Assembly: GCA_033085395.1 (NCBI GenBank)
Contig: JANQBS010000375.1
Coordinates: forward strand, 1-31,904
DNA from: Xanthoparmelia taractica
Lineage: Eukaryota; Ascomycota; Lecanoromycetes; Lecanorales; Parmeliaceae
Direction: 5' to 3'
Length of the DNA: 31,904 nt
Shown here: positions 9,190 through 20,014 of the stretch, piece by piece
How the letters are laid out: each line of letters opens with the position of its first letter
Position numbering within the stretch: the stretch's first letter is position 1
Notes under the pieces: generated by a model
Databases searched by the model: none
What the model saw: the letters and a program-made list of their open reading frames with translations, nothing else
What the model was told of the DNA's origin: nothing
Position numbers and translations under genes: made by a program

Positions 9190-11028
9190 TTAGCAGGATT
9201 CTTTGACCCTGGGCGTGACTCTGACTCGGAGCTCCGGCTTCTGCCAAAGTGTAGCCATCCTCGAGTCTCGATGCCAGTCCAAATCCTGATTCAACAGCTC
9301 CAAATCGTAAGTGAAATGCAATTTTGCGATCACCGTGTTGAGCTCGATCCAGGCAAGGCTATCGCGCAATTAGCTCCTCCGGGTTTTGATAAAATGGAGA
9401 TGGGACTCCCAGGCATACTTTCGACCAAGACATCCCCTGGGCCCCAGCGAAAACGGTTGCGCTGCCTCCAAGATGTCATTATTGTTCACCCCGAGCCACC
9501 GCTCAGGCCGGAAGTCAAGCGGAGACTCGAAATTCGCCGAGGACAGACTTGCGGCTACGGGGTTGGTCGATACAATAGTCTGAATCATCAGCAGCTTGAC
9601 ATGCTCTTAGGTTATATTCACTTACGCCAGCGGGAAGGAAGTGCCCATCGACTGTGTCTCCGCCGTCCGGAACGACACGAGGTAGAGCGAATGGTAGAGG
9701 TGCATACATCCGCATTCCTTCAAGAGCTACCGCGTGCAGATATTTGAGATTAGCGGTGGAATTTGCGTTGATCTCGTGGTAGTTTTTGAAGGCACCGCGA
9801 ATCTCCTCTTGCAGTTTGCTGCAGACGGTTGGGTAACGAAGGAGGTAGTAAGTGACACAGCTGAGAGTTGTTGCTGTTGTCTCGCTTCCTGCCGTCCTGT
9901 GATGGTTGTCAAATCGAGCAAAGGCAAAACCAGTAGGGATTTTGACTAACACAAAATCAGACGCATGGGCCGCCAGTTGGATGTTGCTGATCTCGTCGAC
10001 GTCTCTCGTTTCTAAGATACGGGTCAGGAAGTCAGGTCTGTTACTCGGATTCTTTAATCTCCTGTCATCTCAGATTAGCCCTTGAATGATCCGAAGTCTA
10101 AAAACAGAAGAATCGACCTTTCAATCAATTCGATAGTATGATTCTCGTGTATTTTGGTGTCTTGCATTAGCTTTTGGATTGGACTAGGCATCATAGCCAT
10201 AAGGATCTTGGCAAGCAGTGGAAAGCGACTCATAGTATCGACCAATGCGCCTTGCCGCAAAGCTTTCGTTACGAGATGGATCCAGAAGTGGAACTTCCCT
10301 GTGCTCGATTGTTAGCAGAGGCTTCCTGCTCTAGTTCTCGAGCTGACCTGACTTGAGCCCTCCAAAAGATTCTCCGAAAGCAAGGCTGCCAATTATGTCG
10401 AAAGTAGTCAGATTGAACCACAACACCATGTTTGTCCCATCTTTCCCAGAGGCATTCATGCGTAATTGCGAAATAAACTCGTCCACAATTTCGCTAACGA
10501 GGTCCTCTTGCTCTTTCAACGAGCGATCCGAAAAAGCATGGGAGAGATACTTTCGCATCCTACCATGTATGACAGGGTCTCTCTCGCTGACAATCGAGTG
10601 CGCCTGATCGGCGAAACTACCCCCATCGTAGAAGGAGCTCTTGACAAATGGGTGATGCCCCTGACGAAAGCCGTAGATGTCTTTCCATGATCCGGCGGAG
10701 CTGAAGGAGAGCTCGTTGGGGGAAGTCCGAACGACGGGTCCGTATTTCTCGTGGAGTTTGAGGATCACGTACGGTTGGCGGCCGCTCAGGAACCAGTACG
10801 AGTGTAGGACGTTGCTCCAGGCGGCAAGAGAGGGTCCAGGGAATCGATACAAGGGGTGTCGAACATGTTTCTGGATGACGATGGCGGCGAAGAAGCACAG
10901 AAACTGCGGTTCAGGTAAACGCTAAGCCATTATAAGGAGCTAGGAGAAAGTAGTACCGAAACCACAAGAGTCAGTCCGAGACTTGGAGGAGAGGAGAGGA
11001 GATTGGTAACGGGTGAGATGAGATGCAT
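9190..11028 (-). CDS. Cytochrome P450-1, CYP65/isotrichodermin-C15-hydroxylase-like, frameshifted
   Basis: A heme-thiolate monooxygenase anchored in the ER, presumably hydroxylating the sesquiterpene. Seven exons: 11028-10957, 10903-10348, 10299-10118, 10061-9951, 9896-9626, 9579-9419 and 9358-9190. The first exon encodes only 24 residues and with exon 2 forms the membrane anchor (LGLTLVVSFLCFFAAIVIQ). Motifs are RFPGPSLAAW, the I-helix AGSETTATT, the ExxR in EGMR, FRPERW, and the heme loop FSLGPRGCLG (Cys about 447). All splice phases agree except inside exon 3. There, a run of four A's on the plus strand (10259-10262) adds one base relative to the frame used on both sides, so the reading frame is broken about a third of the way through. 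As written the gene cannot make a full P450. A homopolymer sequencing error is possible, but the run is only four bases. Without the break the protein would be about 506 residues, normal for the family. Its closest relative in the window is P450-2. Confidence 0.85.
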
Positions 11029-11574
11029 CGTTGGAGACGTTTAAGACAATCTCCTACGTTTAAGGAAATCGCCAAACCACCAAACCCCCCCCCCTCCCCC
11101 CCAAAATTTGTGATAGTTGCCCAGAATAGGCTTTGCCTTCGCCAGTCCCTTCATAGCTGCTAGCCGAACTACGTCCTCGGCAGCCCATCTTTGTACAGTT
11201 CTCTATCTAACCGAAAGCGACCACTACCGACATATTCTCGCGTCACCCGATTAGTTCGTCAGCATTGCTTTAGCATATGCATGCATTGCAGATCAATTCA
11301 TTAGAGGCTGGGCTTTTACATGCATGTTGACCGCTATTCGGAAAACGTAAGCGTGGATACTCTACGGCAGATGTCTTGAAGCGAGGGAGCACGCTCATGA
11401 GTGGAGTATTCTGATCCCATTGACCGAGCAGGAATTGACTCTGAGCTTGAATTGATGACCCGCAAGTTATAGACTGCCATCCGAAAATGTTTTTCGTAGA
11501 ACCTTGAACACTAGGCGAAAGCAACGCGGCCTACAGGTTTGCCCGTTGCACTACATACCGAGACATAAGAGTAG
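11029..11574. other. Intergenic, P450-1 promoter side
   Basis: Contains a C-rich homopolymer stretch at about 11086-11102. A minus-strand ORF at 11270-11524 (84 codons) lies just downstream of the small membrane ORF and could be an unrecognised 3' exon of it, but no splice pattern makes this convincing. Confidence 0.35.
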
Positions 11575-11922
11575 TCAGTTCTCGCCAATTTTTAGGATCG
11601 CTGGAAACGTAGAGGGTACGTGCATACACTTGCCCCTGGAAATCGAGCTTCTCGTCAGATCCCCCAAACACCAATCCACAGCCGTAACCGCGACACCGGA
11701 TCCAGCAAAGGCCAAGCAGAACTTCCACAAGCCCAGGTACTCAGGGGATTGATTAGAAGCCTGCCAGCGGTGTTCCAGTGTAATCAGGATAGATGTGGAG
11801 ATGACCATTGCCAGGAGGGAAATTGCAATCTTCTTGATAGAGACTCGGATAAAATCTTTCCATGAGAAAGGGGCTTCATAACTGGTGGACGAATGCTCGA
11901 CTATATCAGTCCAGGCACTCAT
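11575..11922 (-). CDS. Hypothetical small membrane protein
   Basis: I do not recognise this family. From the ATG at 11922 (MSAWTDIVEHSS) an uninterrupted frame of about 115 codons runs to 11575. It has two likely membrane segments, one around ISLLAMVISTSILITL and one around FCLAFAGSGVAVTAVDWCL, separated by a polar loop. The frame stays open upstream to 12099, but that part is Ser/Cys-rich and not protein-like. After WCLGDL another frame (11728-11531) also looks plausible, so the C-terminus may be wrong because of a missed intron or a frameshift. It sits between P450-1 and the regulator, on the same strand as both, so it may be a cluster accessory protein, or not a gene at all. Confidence 0.35.
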   Translation of the reverse strand: MSAWTDIVEHSSTSYEAPFSWKDFIRVSIKKIAISLLAMVISTSILITLEHRWQASNQSPEYLGLWKFCLAFAGSGVAVTAVDWCLGDLTRSSISRGKCMHVPSTFPAILKIGEN

Positions 11923-12595
11923 GGCTGTCGCGAAGTGGGAATTGAAATCAATTCGGGGCTGTTTGGACTCAGGTGCTGTAGAGGAGACTGTCAGAGAACA
12001 GGACCACAGGAGTTTGATTTTATTACTCTTTGTTATAAAGCTGCAACAATGGCGGTGCGGAGCAGCAGAGAAGCTAAATGCATGGAAACAGACAAGCACG
12101 TTCTTGATTTCTTTGAGTCAACTCCTTCGGCTGTGGCTTGAAAAGAGACTCGCCGAAAGATCATTCCCATGCCTCATTTGTTCGAATCATCTTTCCCCGC
12201 GTCCAATCTTAGTCCTACTTCCAGAGCTAGAACCTGAGGTGGAAAGGAGAAGAATTCACGATTTAAAAATTACAGGAAACTCACCGTTGAGATGTCTTTG
12301 TCCAACTCCAAACCGAGTGGATGTAAGTTGACCGCTAAAAAGGCCTTGTAAAAGGCAACTTTGGAGCCTCAAGTGTAGATTTAAATCTCAGCTCGATTTC
12401 ACCTCCCCAAATCGCTCTAGCGAGCTTGGCCTGAAGCTGAACGCCTCTCAGTAAAGTCACATTGTCTTCGTTATCAGCGCCGTCATCCTTGCCACGTTCC
12501 ATCTATTATCGCTTAATGCGTGAGCAGGTTCCCCATAATTTCACGCAAGACTATTTATCACGTCCATCTGTTTCCCAGACTCAAATATTACTACA
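11923..12595. other. Intergenic between small ORF and regulator 3' end
   Basis: No recognisable gene. Open frames here on the plus strand are the antisense of the small membrane ORF or unremarkable. Confidence 0.4.
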
Positions 12596-14115
12596 TTATC
12601 GACACTGAGGTTCAGGCTGGCGTAGTTTCTGGATCAGAGTACCAACCCTTCGCTCTGTAGCCTGTACCATGGGCAACTGTGTTACATTTGTTCCAGAAAC
12701 TGCAGCCTTTTTTATGCCAGCCAGCAATGTCAAAAAATTCCGTAACTGTAGAACAATGAGGACCCGAATCAAGCTGCTCCACTCTTCAAGAGACTCGATT
12801 TCGTAACGACCGAGGAAAAACTTGTTTGAATCCCCGGATGAGGTTCGGGATTGGCACCTGCGGTCTGAGCTTGTTCGAGAGCTAGAACGGCGCTGTACTT
12901 CCTCCAAGTACAATGAAACTGTTGATTCGCAGAGTGTGACCAATCTCTCGGTTGTTAGTCCCAGTAACAGGACGTATTCGGAACGAGTAACGCAGGTCGA
13001 GCAATCCAGAACCGAATTGCTACCGGCTAAGGCTTTTTTCTGCGATGCCAAGATTGAGTCTAGCGCAGCAGGATCGATAATATCCTTTTTCCTCTCAAGC
13101 TCTTCAAGTGAGACTTCAATTGTACATAGGCACTGACATCGAGTGGGGGAGTCGTCCGGTGGCGATAGGACCTTCGATACGCTGCCGAGAGTATTTTCTG
13201 GACCGTCTTGCGCACGTGCAAGTGTTGAGAGGCTGAAGCTCTCCGGCCCACTGGAGGTCTTGTCTGAGCAAGGCTGTCGAGATGTCAGAGGAGGGGATGC
13301 TAAGAAGGAGTTTATGCTGAATGCCGGACTCCCTGGAGCTTTGGACAGCGTATCGACGTCGGATGACATGCCTATAGAACTGTCAGCGTATGTCTTACAG
13401 TCCAAAAGTGCACAGACTCAGTACAAGGCCTGTCGACACGTTTGTATTGTGAGCAGACTGACTGAAATCCGAGTCTCCAATACTTATTGAATTCGGAAGG
13501 GTCACTGCGTCCCAATGATCATCCGAATTCTGGCAATTATAATCTGGTAGCAAATCGCGTAGCAACCGATCCGTGATGGCAAAGTCATCGTCGAGACTCC
13601 CGATTGGTGAATTGAGTGGACTCAAAAGATCTCCCATGTTATCTATCTCACGTGCGTCCTGTCCATGCTGCTCCGGGAGGGGAGAGATCTGTTTCCTTGG
13701 CCTCCGAACGCTTCCAGCGTCTTTCAGCTCGCCTTTACGATTTGGTCGGGAATCATCAGGCGCTGCTGCTGCTGGTAGTGAGCCGTGTGGCCATTGCTCT
13801 TACTATTTCTAACTTCTGTAACTAATCTTACCTCGCCGAGCCGCCCGCCCTTTGCCATTAGAAGAATATATACAGATGCTTAAAGTCCTTTTACACCGAT
13901 CACAGCCGTCTTTCTGACCACTGCATCTCTGCTAAAAACGCGGATATAAGTCGTTAGCTACATCAGGAGTACTTTGGAGATGACCAAACCTTCTTTGAGC
14001 GGCATCTATCACACGCGGGCTTGCCGGGTCCATGGTCATCGAATGAACCCGAAGAAGGAAGCCCAATGAATTCGGTATCATCCCTCTGAGGACTATAGCG
14101 CAAAGTCCCAAACAT
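12596..14115 (-). CDS. AflR-type Zn2Cys6 transcription factor (pathway regulator)
   Basis: A nuclear DNA-binding activator of about 451 residues, near the length of AflR. Exons are 14115-13990, 13931-13832, 13771-13418 and 13371-12596. The zinc cluster is split by intron 1: Cys 35, 38, 45, 52, 55 and 62 give the spacing C-x2-C-x6-C-x6-C-x2-C-x6-C (CDRCRSKKQRCSG, then CDRC). A basic linker (VRRPRKQ) and a Ser/Pro-rich, acidic middle (MGDLLSPLNSP) follow. The C-terminal half has the aflatoxin-regulatory-protein pattern, with CQCLCTIEVSLEELERKKD, LDSILASQKKAL, LDCSTCV and a helical leucine-rich end. The third intron (46 bp) is the least certain boundary. An upstream in-frame ATG at 14205 exists, but MFGTLRYSPQ at 14115 is preferred because the extension looks unlike the family. 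It sits in the middle of the cluster and is the likely activator of its genes, and perhaps of itself. Confidence 0.85.
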
Positions 14116-14845
14116 GTTTTCGAAATGGCGATGGAGTTGCAGTATAACATATGAAGGGTCCGACACAATTGCAAGAACACGGACCGGGCATGATAATTGT
14201 ATCATTTTTCCACTGCCAGTAGGTGATAAGGCTAGGCATTGAGACAGTTGGAGGGTCGAAAGGGGTACCTAGTGGCTACACGTGCACACCGCTTTTCGAC
14301 CTGGGCACAACACGCCCAAATTATTGCATGTACACTACTTTCAGATTAGACTAGTGTCTGCGGTGTTCGCTGATCTCTGCGCTGAAAGTAACTGTTAAAG
14401 CAGTCGGATCCGTTCCCTGCATCTACTGCCTTTTCGTAGTGTACTGCGTCTACAATCTGGAGCACACGATGTTATCCGCAAGATCTGCAAATGCCTCTAT
14501 CCTCCCTCGCAGCATTACCGTGCCAGAAATTTATTTCGCTTACTGCTTCAAAAGTGTCTATCTGCGGTACGCGTACTCTGCGGGTAGCTGTACTCTAGAA
14601 TTTCCAAATTTCTTAAAGAATTACTCGACGTGGTATTACATAAGCTCCTTACCGACCCTGGAAGTAAGTATTTAAGTTATTCTTTCGTATGGTATCTAAC
14701 GCGTGATTTCTACTGATGAATCCTACTGATAATTGTTGCTAAACCTCCCTATTGTGCCTAGCACGGAGCTTTGTCTGTTTGAGAAGGCAAGTGCAGCCCC
14801 AAAACCCCACGGCGTTGCAGTATGGGCTTACGAATGCTTCGGCTT
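14116..14845. promoter_or_regulatory. Regulator upstream region
   Basis: A 730-bp gene-free stretch between the regulator start and an inserted inverted-repeat element. A few GC-rich motifs such as CTACACGTGCACACC (about 14276-14290) are present. No protein-like frame. Confidence 0.4.
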
Positions 14846-15551
14846 ATGTTGCATCACGCCGAGGAGGATTGAATATCCATGGATAAGACGGATACCCATG
14901 GGGATCCCGGACAATCATGGTGCCGTCACGCCCGTCTCATGGGCAAAATCCCACCAATGGAATATGTCTTCCTATGGATATCCCATCATCCCCATGGATA
15001 TCGCGGTATTTTCATAGAGAAAAATATTTACTCCTACTGCTACTGCTACTGCTACTGCTACTGCTACTGCTCTAATCTAATTTCTTCTTTTCTCTCTTGC
15101 TACCACAAGGGAGGATAATATAGGAGCCTTATTCTTAACGTGAGGAGGCAGCGTATTGGCGATATCGATGGCGCCTTGAGTACCAGTAGGTGATATCGTA
15201 ATAGAAGAATAATTATGAAAGAGTTAGTTAAAGAATAAGGGTAGAGGAGGACTGTCCATTGGGAATCTCTATCCTAAGGGCCCAAAGAATAGGAAAATAG
15301 ACACCGATCTCGCACACCAAAAAACGTACATAACGAGGTCAATTGAATCGTAATTGATGCGACATTAAATGAACGGTGTCGTATTCGGCCGTTTTTCCAT
15401 AGAATTAGTGATACGCCTATGGGTAAGCGGGAGATCCATGGGAAGGTACAAGCGATTGGTGAGTGTCCGGGATCCCCATGGGTGTCCGTCTTATCCATAG
15501 ATGTGCTGGAATATCCGTGGACAAATATGTCGCACCAGGGTGATGCAACAT
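14846..15551. mobile_element. 706-bp terminal-inverted-repeat element (MITE-like)
   Basis: The outermost 12 bp (ATGTTGCATCAC at 14846-14857) are exactly inverted at 15540-15551. Inside, a 35-bp block at 14879-14913 matches the complement of 15464-15498 with one mismatch, and weaker similarity extends further in. The right arm has about 20 extra bases. Both arms are rich in ATCCATGG/CCATGGGG motifs. The interior carries a (CTACTG)6 microsatellite and no coding frame; short ORFs on each arm that both begin MDKTDTHGDPG merely reflect the repeat. It looks like a non-autonomous DNA transposon inserted in the space between the regulator and SDR-2. No unambiguous target duplication was seen. Confidence 0.75.
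15034..15071. repeat. (CTACTG)6 microsatellite
   Basis: Six perfect CTACTG units (15034-15069) followed by a partial unit, inside the 706-bp inverted-repeat element. Confidence 0.95.
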
Positions 15552-16154
15552 CTACTTTACGTCTTCCCGCTTCCAAATCTAGAGTGTACCGCCTTTGATT
15601 AAGTCATGGCAAGAACAACATGTCTTGTATTTTATCAGGTATTCTTTGCCTCAAGTAGTCCCATACACTACTTTAAGTAAACTCAACAGTCAACAACTCT
15701 ATTGCGCATTTATCGGAAGTCAATTGTAGCGCGTCTGCTTAGTTCGAGGACAACTTGGAAGAACTTGGAAGCCGGGGACACTTGCAGCCTTACTCTAGAT
15801 GCAAAGCTCTAGCCTTGTCTTGTATTGATGATTACCAACCTGGGCCCTGTGATTATCAATCCGTGTGCATTCATAACCGCTCGGGAAAGAAAATCCCGAC
15901 GTCCGATATCTGACATGCAGCAACAAACGGTCTTCACTCAGCCGGACTCTCTCAATACTGGGTATTGGAAACGCCCATGTCAGTGTTGTCACCTCTCTTC
16001 ATTAAAACCCCCACCACAGATACTACAAGTATCACGTTCCTACCCCACCTCACGCCAGCTAAACAACTCTCTTACAATATAGTAATCAACCTAAGCATTT
16101 ACTATCAAGACGAGCTACTGCCTCACCCACTATCCGAACGTTTGAGTCACGGTC
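15552..16154. promoter_or_regulatory. SDR-2 upstream region
   Basis: About 600 bp without a supported gene, containing a short direct repeat GGAAGAACTTGGAAG (about 15757-15772). This must hold the SDR-2 promoter. No defined site recognised. Confidence 0.35.
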
Positions 16155-17616
16155 ATGTCGTTCAGTAGCACAACGACTGGTGATGAGGTGGTGAAACACT
16201 TCGCTTCTCGAGTCAGCGGTAGGACATGTAAGGTCACTCTTCTCCTCCCTCGTCGAAATGACACTGCACACAGCTATTCGACTAGATCAAGCCAGCTGTC
16301 AAATCACCTGCTCTAGTTTGAGGTTGTCTGTCGGTAGCTGGTCGTCAAGCCCCATCAACCAAGACTTCCCAGCTCGCTGGTCTCATGTTCTCACACTTTG
16401 TTTGATGGTTTGATGACTAACCACGTCTATTCATGCGCATTCAGTCCTCATCACTGGTCCGAGCGAGGGTGGCCTTGGTGCCCAGACCGCAATCTTCCTC
16501 GCTGCTGCCAAGCCCGAGCTCATCTTACTCGCTGGCCGCAACGAAAGTAAGATCCAGCCTGTCATCGCCGAAATCAACAACAGCTACCCTAGCGTTGCTG
16601 TTCAGTTCGTCAAGCTTGACCTAGCTGACCAGTCCTCTATTCGTGCCGCTGCCAAGGAGGTCATTAACCGAGTGGAAAAGTTGGACGTCTTAATCAACAA
16701 TGCTGGTGGTAAGTCATCCTGTGAAGGGTCTAACTTATGGATGTCGTACCTGAATCACTGATGTTGGAGCTCTACAGTCATGGCCATCAAGACTTACACT
16801 ACCACCGCTGATGGCATCGAGACTCAGTTTGGTTCCAACCACATTGGGCATTTCCTTTTGACGAAGCTGCTTATGCCTAAAATCTTGGCCGCTGGGAAAG
16901 ATGCGAGGATTATCAACGTGGGAAGCTTCGGTTATCTGACTGGTGGAGTAGAGTTCGATAACCACAATTTCAAGGTACGGAAGGACAGCAGTCATCAATG
17001 TAGTCATTAGGGAAGTCCTGATATTTGATGGCAGAACGGAGAGGATTACAACCCTTGGACCGCGTATGGCCAATCGAAGACTGCCAATATCCTCTTTACC
17101 AAAGGTTTAGCGAAGAGGCTTAAGGACAAGGAGCCCATAGCTCTTGTCCTCACCCCTGGAGGTGCGTCTACCTTCTTCATCTCCCCGGACGGGGTAAGCT
17201 AAAATTCTTCCGTCAACGCTAGTGGTCTTCGAGAGCAAGTTGATGGTCGATGTCGATCAAGACATGTTCATGGAGGGTCATGCAATTACCACAAAGACTC
17301 TGGCCGGTAAGACAGCTTGAAAAATACGTTCTAGCCCATCTATTTCCCCACACCACGGGTCATCTGCTGACTCTCATTCTTGTTTCTAGGAGCCCCAATG
17401 CCCAACATCACTCCCAAATCTCTCGCAGCCGGCAGTGCTACCATCCTCTATGCGGCATTGGACCCAAGTCTCGTGGAGCACAGTGGTGCCTTCCTCAGCG
17501 ACTGTGCCATCTATAATGACACACCGATGGCGCCTCACGCCATTGGAGAGGACAAAGAAGACAAGCTGTGGGCTCTAAGTGAGAGACTTATCGGCGAGAA
17601 GTTCACCATTGCATAA
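16155..17616 (+). CDS. Short-chain dehydrogenase/reductase (SDR-2)
   Basis: An SDR of about 323 residues, of the retinol-dehydrogenase / WW-oxidoreductase-like type; SDRs of this kind occur in PR-toxin-type eremophilane clusters. Exons are 16155-16227, 16445-16708, 16778-16974, 17035-17161, 17223-17306 and 17390-17616. The first intron is unusually long (217 bp). It is supported because only this joining gives GRTFLITGPSEGGLG from a short N-terminal exon beginning MSFSSTTTGDE. Motifs are TGPSEGGLG (cofactor loop, about 28-36), INNAG, NHIGHF, a Ser in INVGS and the catalytic YGQSK (Tyr about 189). The protein ends EKFTIA. It could interconvert an alcohol and ketone on the eremophilane ring. 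It is transcribed toward the FAD-linked oxidase (convergent). Confidence 0.9.
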
Positions 17617-18293
17617 TACAAGGACGGTACTGCAAGGTGCTTTTTGACTACAAGCAAAGAGTCAGTGGTGGGTTGAAGCCAGAACTTCCGGCTTAGGCGT
17701 GGGTGTACATCGATGGAGTAGCAGCAGATATAATTATGAATCCAAGTCATACCTCTACTTGCTTGCAAGAGGTCAATGACATAGTACGATGCTATCTATC
17801 CCTTCTTTTCTATTTCTGTGTCGTGTGATAATACATTAGGAAAAGCAGCTTCCTCGTGTCATTACATTCTACGGATCCTTCTGACTTTACTTATCGACCA
17901 TGTGTTTCGCGGTCATTTCATGGAACAAAAAGAGAATCCGTTTCGAAAGGGTACAAAGCCCGCTTCCTCATATCGGACAATCCGAATCACTGCAAAACCC
18001 TACGCAACCACACTGCAAAACTTACTTTTTGAGCCTAAGTAAGGTAACTTTCCTAATCGGTAGGTATGTATAAAACTGTCCTTTTCACAGTGCACAGTAT
18101 TGTTATCGGTAGTCATAAGACCAAAGGTCTTGATGTTCAGGTGTCCGAACGCCAATAGCCGCTATGAGAAACGCAAGATACAGGTTCTTTTTGCTCGCAA
18201 TCTAGCCTCCGACTCTCTCATAAAGACCTTCCTCGAAATATCATACATCACTGCCCCTCATGTCCCTACATAACTCTCCATTCTCCACACAGT
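17617..18293. other. Convergent intergenic region (two 3' ends)
   Basis: 677 bp between the ends of SDR-2 (plus) and the FAD-linked oxidase (minus). It should hold both 3' UTRs. No further gene or strong repeat seen. Confidence 0.5.
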
Positions 18294-20014
18294 CTAGAAC
18301 AACTTGAAGGGCCCACTGTTCAGTGCCTGGAAAACACCCTTGGGATCATACACGCGGGCGATTTCTCTCATCTTGGGCAAGCTTTTGCCGCCGCCATAAT
18401 ACTCAAATGGCGTTTGTCCAACCCCCGCATCGTTGATGTAGACGTAGGGATAATATAGGTTTGCAGCTTTGGCCGCGTCTTCGATGTTCTTGACGAGGTT
18501 GGTGAGGAAGTCGTTGAGGTAGACATCGTCGGATTCGAGCTCGTAGGACGAGGCTGCTAGATAGGCTAAAAGTAAGGAGGGGGGAAATTGTTAGTACCAG
18601 TTGGACGGGAGAGCGGAGAAGACAAGGGTGGGACATACTCATTAAACCACCATCCGAGGGATCGAGGTCGATGGCGTCAGGGCCATTGTCTTGGGCCGCT
18701 TGGACGAATGCTTGGGGTAACTCTTGGTAGGTCATGGTGACGAGACACCCGGATATGTTTTTGAGAGAAGGAACTGCGGCGAGGTAGGTATTTGCGATGA
18801 TGTTGACGGCCTCGGGGGTGGATTTCAGGGAGCCAGCGCGGAACACCTGTCTGGACCCGCGAGTCCCGGTAATGATGGTTTCGTTGACGTAGCTCTCAAA
18901 TGTGCGTTGGGAAACGGTTGATGGAACAGAGACGGGAATACTGGTGAAATTTTGAAGAGCTCTGGGGGCAGGATCCGAGCTGGAATTGTAGAAGAGCCTG
19001 GTCACGCCTGTGACGGTCCTGTTGTCTGCTGCAAACTCGAGCGAAGGTACGATGGCGACGTTAGGATCGAAAGACCCTCCTCCTATGCCAACATAAGATG
19101 CTACCGCTTGCACGAGCTGGTGGATATGGGCAGAATCCTGGACGATCTGGCCGGCATATACATCGATGAGGGGAAAGACTTCGAGATCGAAGCGGGTAAC
19201 AATCCCGTAGTTCGCTTGTCCTCCGCCTTTCAAAGCCCAGTAAAGGTCTGCGTGGGATTGCGCGTTGACATCGAGGACCTGGCCGTCGGCCGTGACGACT
19301 TCGTAGTTGAGGACATGATCGGCCGCCCACCCGCGTGCGTTGGCGAAGTAGGAGACCCCCCCACCAAGCAGTAGACCAGGCACTCCAACAGGGCTGTTTG
19401 GATGAGATTTTCAGAACGTCGGGCTGTGCAGTGAAGCATCAGAGACTTACGCATAGCGACCACCGACTACTATCAAATTATGGGGAGCCAGCCAATCATA
19501 TACATTGGCCCACTTCTGCCCGCACCCAGTCTGGGCCACAGCCTTCCCATTGACATGCGCAAGTTGGATTTCGGTGAGCTTGTCCATTGCAAAGAGAACG
19601 CCACTGTTGGTGGATGCGGCTCCTGGAATTGGCATATGCCCGGCCCCACGGACTGCGAACGTGGTCTTGGTGGCAACGATGACTGTCAAAGCTCCTGCTA
19701 CATCTTTTGCATTCTCTGGGGTGAAGATGCACCCTGGCGACAGCACTGCTGACTCGGACCAGAATTCTGTTGTTTGAAAAGTAAATTCTTGGCCTTCGGT
19801 CTCCAAAGAAGAGGCATTGGGAATTACCTTGGTTTTCGCTATTATACACGGTACTGTTTGGATAAGAGATACGACCAGGAAACTTTGCAGCTAACTGCTG
19901 GCAACCTGTTTGCTGTCGTGCTTCCAAATTGAAAGGCTCTGAATATATGGTGGACCCTGCAAAAACAGCTGGTGCCCACACAAGAACAAATGATGTAAAG
20001 AAGATCGATTTCAT
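18294..20014 (-). CDS. FAD-linked oxidase (PCMH/BBE type) with signal peptide
   Basis: A berberine-bridge-enzyme-like flavoprotein oxidase of about 509 residues that would oxidise or dehydrogenate an intermediate with O2. Exons are 20014-19828, 19766-19451, 19393-18639 and 18565-18294. Residues 1 to about 19 (MKSIFFTSFVLVWAPAVFA) are a clear secretory signal peptide, so the enzyme probably enters the secretory or vesicular system. The FAD-binding domain shows RGAGHMPIPGAA (His about 106, the usual flavin-attachment position), VGVPGLLLGGGVS and WALKGGGQANYGIVT. The BBE C-terminus shows YYGGGKSLPKMR and VYDPKGVF. Several N-glycosylation sequons (for example NRT, NFT, NET) fit secretion. Related oxidases act early in PR-toxin-type eremophilane pathways, which supports a pathway role. 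It is divergent from the terpene synthase across a shared 1-kb region. Confidence 0.9.

Noticed and set aside
13932..14205. Longer N-terminus for the AflR-like regulator from ATG 14205
   Set aside because: The extra 30 residues do not resemble the family; the ATG at 14115 gives a normal-length protein.
14879..15118. Plus-strand ORF with a Tyr-Cys repeat (YCYCYC)
   Set aside because: The repeat is the translation of the (CTACTG) microsatellite inside a non-coding inverted-repeat element.
18724..19374. Plus-strand ORFs opposite the FAD-linked oxidase
   Set aside because: Shadows of a GC-rich coding exon on the minus strand; no independent motifs.
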